NCBI RefSeq assembly: GCF_000365425.1
Contig: NZ_AQOV01000001.1
Coordinates: 248,001 to 312,000 of the forward strand
Direction: 5' to 3'
DNA length: 64,000 bases
Origin: Methylomonas sp. MK1
GTDB lineage: Bacteria > Pseudomonadota > Gammaproteobacteria > Methylococcales > Methylomonadaceae
The notes beneath the pieces were generated by a model, which saw only the letters and a list, made by a program, of their open reading frames with translations, had not been told where the DNA came from and did not search any database. The position numbers and the translations under genes are program-made. Positions 60,525-64,000 of the stretch are shown here, in pieces. Each line of letters begins with the position of its first letter. Positions within the stretch are counted from its first letter, which is position 1.

Positions 60525-62333
60525 TTAGTCGGGACGGGCAAGATAGGCGCGCCAGCCGCCGTAATCGGTAATGTCCAGTGCCTCGCCCACGGCGGCGGTT
60601 TCGCAGACGAAGCCCTGCACGCTAGTGCCGTCCTGCAATTGCACGCTGCCTATACCCAACGGCGGCGGTATTTCGGCGACGAATTCGCCGTAACGGCTGA
60701 CCGGTAAGGCCCACACCTCGACCGCAATTGCCGCGCCGGGTTCGGCGCGCACCATACCGGGCCGCTTGCCGTCCGGCAACGCATATAGCCGGTAGGTCGG
60801 CGCGGTGTGCGTGCGTTGCAACAAGACGCCGCCGCGGCCGGTCAACAGATGGTTTAGCTGCAGGCCGGACAGATGCGCGCCGCATACCGCGACCCGCACG
60901 AAGCCGGACGAGTCATCAGTGCTCGCGTCTGGATATTCGGCGCTTAAGGTTTGGGAGACGCCCAGCGCATGCGGCGCCAATTGCTCGCGCCGTTTCGCCA
61001 AAGCCAGCAAGGCCCGGTCGGCAAAGGCCGGCGCGCACAAGGTGATGCCGAACGGCAGGCCATTGGCGCGAAAACCGGCCGGCAGCGCGATGGCGCTGAA
61101 GTCGAGCAGGTTCATGAAATTGGTGTAATAGCCTAATCGACTGTTCAATTCGAGCGGATTGTCTTCGACTGCCGCGATCCGGTAGATGGTGCCGGTGGTC
61201 GGCGTGACCAGTACATCGATTTGCCTCCAGATCGCATCGCTTCGCACCTTCAATTCCTGCAACCGGTAAAATGCTTGCCAGGCATCGGCCGCCGACAAGT
61301 CCGCGCCGTTGGCCAAAATGGCGCGGGTAACCGGGAATAGCGCTTCCGGGGAGTTTTGCAACAGCTCGCCGGCAACCAAATAGCGCTCGGCCAGCCAAGG
61401 CCCGGCGTAAAGCAGGCTGGCGGCGTCCAACAAAGCTTGAATGTCGACTTCGATCGCGCTACCGCCTTGCCCGACCAGTTCCGCAACCGCCTCGGCGAAT
61501 AATGCGCTGGCAGCAGCGTCGCCGAAAAATTGCAGTTGCTCCGGCTTAGGTACACCGAAACGGAAGCAGCCGGCGAAGCCTGGCGGCACAGGCAAGGGTT
61601 GATCGGGACGGTTGTAAGCATCCGCATCGTCGTAAACGTTGGCGACCCGTATTACCCGTTCCGCGTCGGCGGCCGTCAACGTGAAGATCGATACGCAATC
61701 CAGGCTGCGGCAAGCCGGCACCACGCCGGACGTGCTTAACAAGCCCCGCGTCGGCTTGACGCCGACCAGATTATTGAACGCCGCCGGTACCCGGCCGGAA
61801 CCGGCGGTGTCGGTGCCCAGTGCAAAGCTGGCCAACCCCGTCGCCACCGCGACCGCCGAACCCGAGCTGGAGCCGCCGGCGATGTAAGCCGGATCGAAAC
61901 TGTTGCGGCACACACCATACGGCGAGCGGGTACCGACCAAACCGGTCGCGAACTGGTCCAGATTGGTCTTGCCGACCGGAATCGCACCGGCGGCGAACAA
62001 TTGCCGCACCACAAAAGCCGATTGCTGCGGCTGGTAGGCGTAAGCCGGACAGCCTGCGGTAGTGGGCAGACCGGCCAGATCGATGTTGTCTTTGATCGCA
62101 AACGGAATCCCATACAAGGGCAAGTCCTCCGCCGATTTATCCGCCAACGCCGCAGCATAAGCTCGCATCTGCGGTAGCGATAAACGGCTGATCCAGACGC
62201 CGCGCGCCGGTGCGGATTCCAGGCGTTGCCAGAGCATGTCCACCAATGCCGCCGGCGTCAATTCTCCATCCCGGTAAGCTTGGCTGAGGCCGGCGATGCT
62301 CAGTACCTCGGGCAATTCGGTCCAAGCCGTCAT
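60525..62333 (-). CDS. atzF: Allophanate hydrolase
   Basis: A 602-residue amidase-signature enzyme that splits allophanate to ammonia and carbon dioxide. The Ser-cisSer-Lys triad is visible: [11 protein letters not shown] (Lys near residue 81), [15 protein letters not shown] (cis-Ser) and [14 protein letters not shown] (nucleophile Ser). A ~130-residue C-terminal domain (from [17 protein letters not shown]) is the usual allophanate-hydrolase tail. The ATG at 62333 overlaps the urea carboxylase stop (ATGA). A longer frame to 62399 lies within that gene. Together they degrade urea in an ATP-dependent way instead of by urease. Confidence 0.93.
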   Translation of the reverse strand: MTAWTELPEVLSIAGLSQAYRDGELTPAALVDMLWQRLESAPARGVWISRLSLPQMRAYAAALADKSAEDLPLYGIPFAIKDNIDLAGLPTTAGCPAYAYQPQQSAFVVRQLFAAGAIPVGKTNLDQFATGLVGTRSPYGVCRNSFDPAYIAGGSSSGSAVAVATGLASFALGTDTAGSGRVPAAFNNLVGVKPTRGLLSTSGVVPACRSLDCVSIFTLTAADAERVIRVANVYDDADAYNRPDQPLPVPPGFAGCFRFGVPKPEQLQFFGDAAASALFAEAVAELVGQGGSAIEVDIQALLDAASLLYAGPWLAERYLVAGELLQNSPEALFPVTRAILANGADLSAADAWQAFYRLQELKVRSDAIWRQIDVLVTPTTGTIYRIAAVEDNPLELNSRLGYYTNFMNLLDFSAIALPAGFRANGLPFGITLCAPAFADRALLALAKRREQLAPHALGVSQTLSAEYPDASTDDSSGFVRVAVCGAHLSGLQLNHLLTGRGGVLLQRTHTAPTYRLYALPDGKRPGMVRAEPGAAIAVEVWALPVSRYGEFVAEIPPPLGIGSVQLQDGTSVQGFVCETAAVGEALDITDYGGWRAYLARPD

Positions 62334-64000
62334 GCGTCCTCCCCGGCCTGCAGCACCAGCAAATCTTGGCCGGCGCTGATCTGGGCGCCTTCGTTGCAAA
62401 ATACTTTCCAGACCGTGCCGTCTTCCGGCGCCGGCACCGGAAACTCCATTTTCATCGATTCGACCACCACCAAGGCGTCGCCTTTCCTGACGCTATCGCC
62501 GGCCTGAACCAATACCTGCCAGACATTGCCGGCGATATGGCTGGCCACGGCCCGGGCGCCGGGCGGCAAGTCTAGTTCGGTATCGATGGCCGCCGCCGCG
62601 ACGGTCTGGTCGTCGGCATAAACCTGGCCGGCTTGCTCCCAGCGTTCGCGTTCGGCGTCGAAGGCAGCCTGTTGGCGGCTTTTGCATTCGGCGATCTCCC
62701 CGGCGTGTTCGCGTAGAAAGTCGTTGTATTGGCGTAAGCTGAAGGTTTCCTCGCGAATATCCAGCTTGAGCTTGCCGCTGAGCACATCTTGCCGGTAACG
62801 CAGCAATTCCTCGGCGGATACCGGATAAAACCGAATTTGGTCGAAAAAGCGCAGCAACCACGGCTTGCCGTCGCGAAAATCGGCGGTTTGCCGGTAGCGA
62901 TTCCACATCGGCACGGTGCGGCCGACAAACTGATAGCCGCCCGGGCCTTCCATGCCGTAGACGCACAGGTAAGCGCCGCCGATGCCGACTGCATTCTCCG
63001 GGGTCCAGGTTCGAGCCGGGTTGTATTTGGTCGTCACCAGTCGGTGGCGCGGATCGATCGGGGTTGCCACCGGTGCGCCGAGATAGACGTCGCCCAAACC
63101 CATCACCAGGTAGCTGGCGTTGAACAGGATCTCCTTGACCTGTTCGATGCTGTCCAGTCCGTTGATGCGGCGGATGAATTCGATATTGCTCGGACACCAC
63201 GGCGCATCCTTGCGCACCGACTGCATGTATTTTTCGATAGCCAATTGCGTGGACGGATCGTCCCAGGACAGCGGCAGGTGGACGATGCGGGTCGGCACTT
63301 CCATGTCTTCGATGCCGGGCAATTCGGCTTCGGCCTGCGCCAGAATCCGCATCAGTTCGTCCAGCTCCAAGCTTCGATCATAATGCACTTGCAAGGAACG
63401 TATGCCCGGCGTCAGGTCAACAATGCCGGGAATGCCGCGCTGTTGCAGCCAAGTCATCAAGGCGTGCACCCTAAAGCGCAGATTCAGGTCCAAAATCAAT
63501 GGCCCGTATTCGACCAGTAGGTTGCGGTCGCCGGCTTGGCGGTAGGTGACGGCTACCCGCTCGCCAGAGGCCGGCAGCTGGGCGACGATGCAGCTTTCCT
63601 GGGCATCCGTTTCCGCTGGCAATTCGGGCAAAGCCGCATCGGCAGGATTGGCTATGACCCGTTCGACCTCGGCATCCAGATGTGCAGCCTGTTCGCGGTT
63701 CAAGCGGATAAAGCGCACGGTATTACCTGGCTTCAGTTGGCCCAGTTTCCACAATTCCGCCGCGACCACCGTAGCCGGACAGACAAAGCCGCCCAGACTG
63801 GGACCGTCCGGACCGAGTATCACCGGCATGTCGCCGGTAAAATCCACCGCGCCTATTGCGTAGGCGTTGTCGTGGATGTTGGACGGGTGCAGGCCGGCCT
63901 CGCCACCGTCGCTACGCGCCCAGCGCGGTTTCGGGCCGATCAGGCGAATGCCGGTACGGTTGGAGTTGTAATGCACTTCCCAATCGGTCGCGAAGAATTC
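62330..64000 (-). CDS. Urea carboxylase, C-terminal part (runs off the right edge)
   Basis: An open frame of 557 codons with no start inside the window, so only the C-terminal part is seen. The first part resembles the AHS2/AHS1 (KipA/KipI-type) domains ([20 protein letters not shown], then [14 protein letters not shown]). It ends in a biotinyl domain with the attachment site [12 protein letters not shown], and a LVVLQ-like tail. This is the order of urea carboxylase, which makes allophanate from urea, bicarbonate and ATP. The biotin-carboxylase part should lie beyond 64000. It is upstream of and coupled to atzF. A 5-oxoprolinase-like role is unlikely because of the biotin site. Confidence 0.93.
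   Translation of the reverse strand, partial: EFFATDWEVHYNSNRTGIRLIGPKPRWARSDGGEAGLHPSNIHDNAYAIGAVDFTGDMPVILGPDGPSLGGFVCPATVVAAELWKLGQLKPGNTVRFIRLNREQAAHLDAEVERVIANPADAALPELPAETDAQESCIVAQLPASGERVAVTYRQAGDRNLLVEYGPLILDLNLRFRVHALMTWLQQRGIPGIVDLTPGIRSLQVHYDRSLELDELMRILAQAEAELPGIEDMEVPTRIVHLPLSWDDPSTQLAIEKYMQSVRKDAPWCPSNIEFIRRINGLDSIEQVKEILFNASYLVMGLGDVYLGAPVATPIDPRHRLVTTKYNPARTWTPENAVGIGGAYLCVYGMEGPGGYQFVGRTVPMWNRYRQTADFRDGKPWLLRFFDQIRFYPVSAEELLRYRQDVLSGKLKLDIREETFSLRQYNDFLREHAGEIAECKSRQQAAFDAERERWEQAGQVYADDQTVAAAAIDTELDLPPGARAVASHIAGNVWQVLVQAGDSVRKGDALVVVESMKMEFPVPAPEDGTVWKVFCNEGAQISAGQDLLVLQAGEDA

Noticed and set aside
1..64000. CRISPR arrays, rRNA and tRNA genes, prophage structural genes, plasmid replication genes.
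   Set aside because: None was recognised by eye on either strand; short tRNA genes could still have been missed, so a tRNAscan or Rfam run would be needed to exclude them.

Overview
The window reads as chromosome of a gammaproteobacterial methylotroph, most likely a Methylococcales methanotroph close to Methylomonas. This is inferred from gene content: a complete formaldehyde-activating enzyme (Fae), a histidine-rich SmbP copper-type protein, gammaproteobacterial-style cytochrome bd, RAYT/REP elements and urea amidolyase. No ribosomal RNA, tRNA or CRISPR array was recognised.

Layout. 0-5 kb (minus strand): a respiratory operon cydP-cydA-cydB-cydX-DUF2892-sqr, preceded by a sigma54-like promoter and a cluster of GTTTCA/TGAAAC repeats. 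5-9.3 kb: thiopurine methyltransferase, a decayed gene remnant, a Tat-exported superoxide reductase, a pair of flavin-reductase-fold genes (one fused to GAF) and a small haem-copper-oxidase-like membrane protein. 9.3-13.8 kb (minus): iorA-iorB-xdhC-mocA, a periplasmic molybdenum hydroxylase with its cofactor maturation genes. 14-19.5 kb (plus): smbP, fae, a ScsB/DsbD-like thiol reductase, a redoxin and a lipoprotein hydrolase. 19.6-25.1 kb: a secreted protein, a membrane-tethered XRE regulator, and a six-gene minus-strand operon of unknown function (DUF6152, two related secreted proteins, two DUF6644-type membrane proteins and a cytochrome c lipoprotein).

25.1-30.2 kb is an accessory island. 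It holds about 1 kb of decayed DNA with an HD-GYP fragment, then a two-gene nuclease/helicase operon that looks like a Hachiman-type (HamAB) anti-phage system. Its first start codon directly abuts a 13-bp perfect inverted repeat. 30.2-41 kb carries envelope/lipid genes (sulfatase-like enzyme, CDP-alcohol phosphatidyltransferase, flippase-like protein), a lectin-like secreted protein, a T5orf172 GIY-YIG protein, a RAYT transposase between two REP pairs, and a minus-strand operon ribA - RibD reductase - MDR dehydrogenase - PTPS homologue - glycosyltransferase that suggests a pyrimidine/pterin-derived metabolite.

41.2-47.5 kb: an ABC exporter, an aminotransferase, FadL and a lipoprotein metallo-beta-lactamase-fold hydrolase. 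47.8-57.5 kb: a TetR regulator with a full tripartite RND efflux operon of MdtABC type plus its outer-membrane channel. 57.8-59 kb: a PH-like protein and a rhomboid protease. 59.1-64 kb (minus): an outer-membrane porin next to allophanate hydrolase and urea carboxylase; the carboxylase runs off the right edge.

Most likely to repay follow-up are the unknown redox-like operon at 21-25 kb, the pterin/diaminopyrimidine operon at 37-41 kb, the start-site hairpin of the Hachiman-like system, and the putative sigma54 control of cytochrome bd linked to sulfide oxidation.
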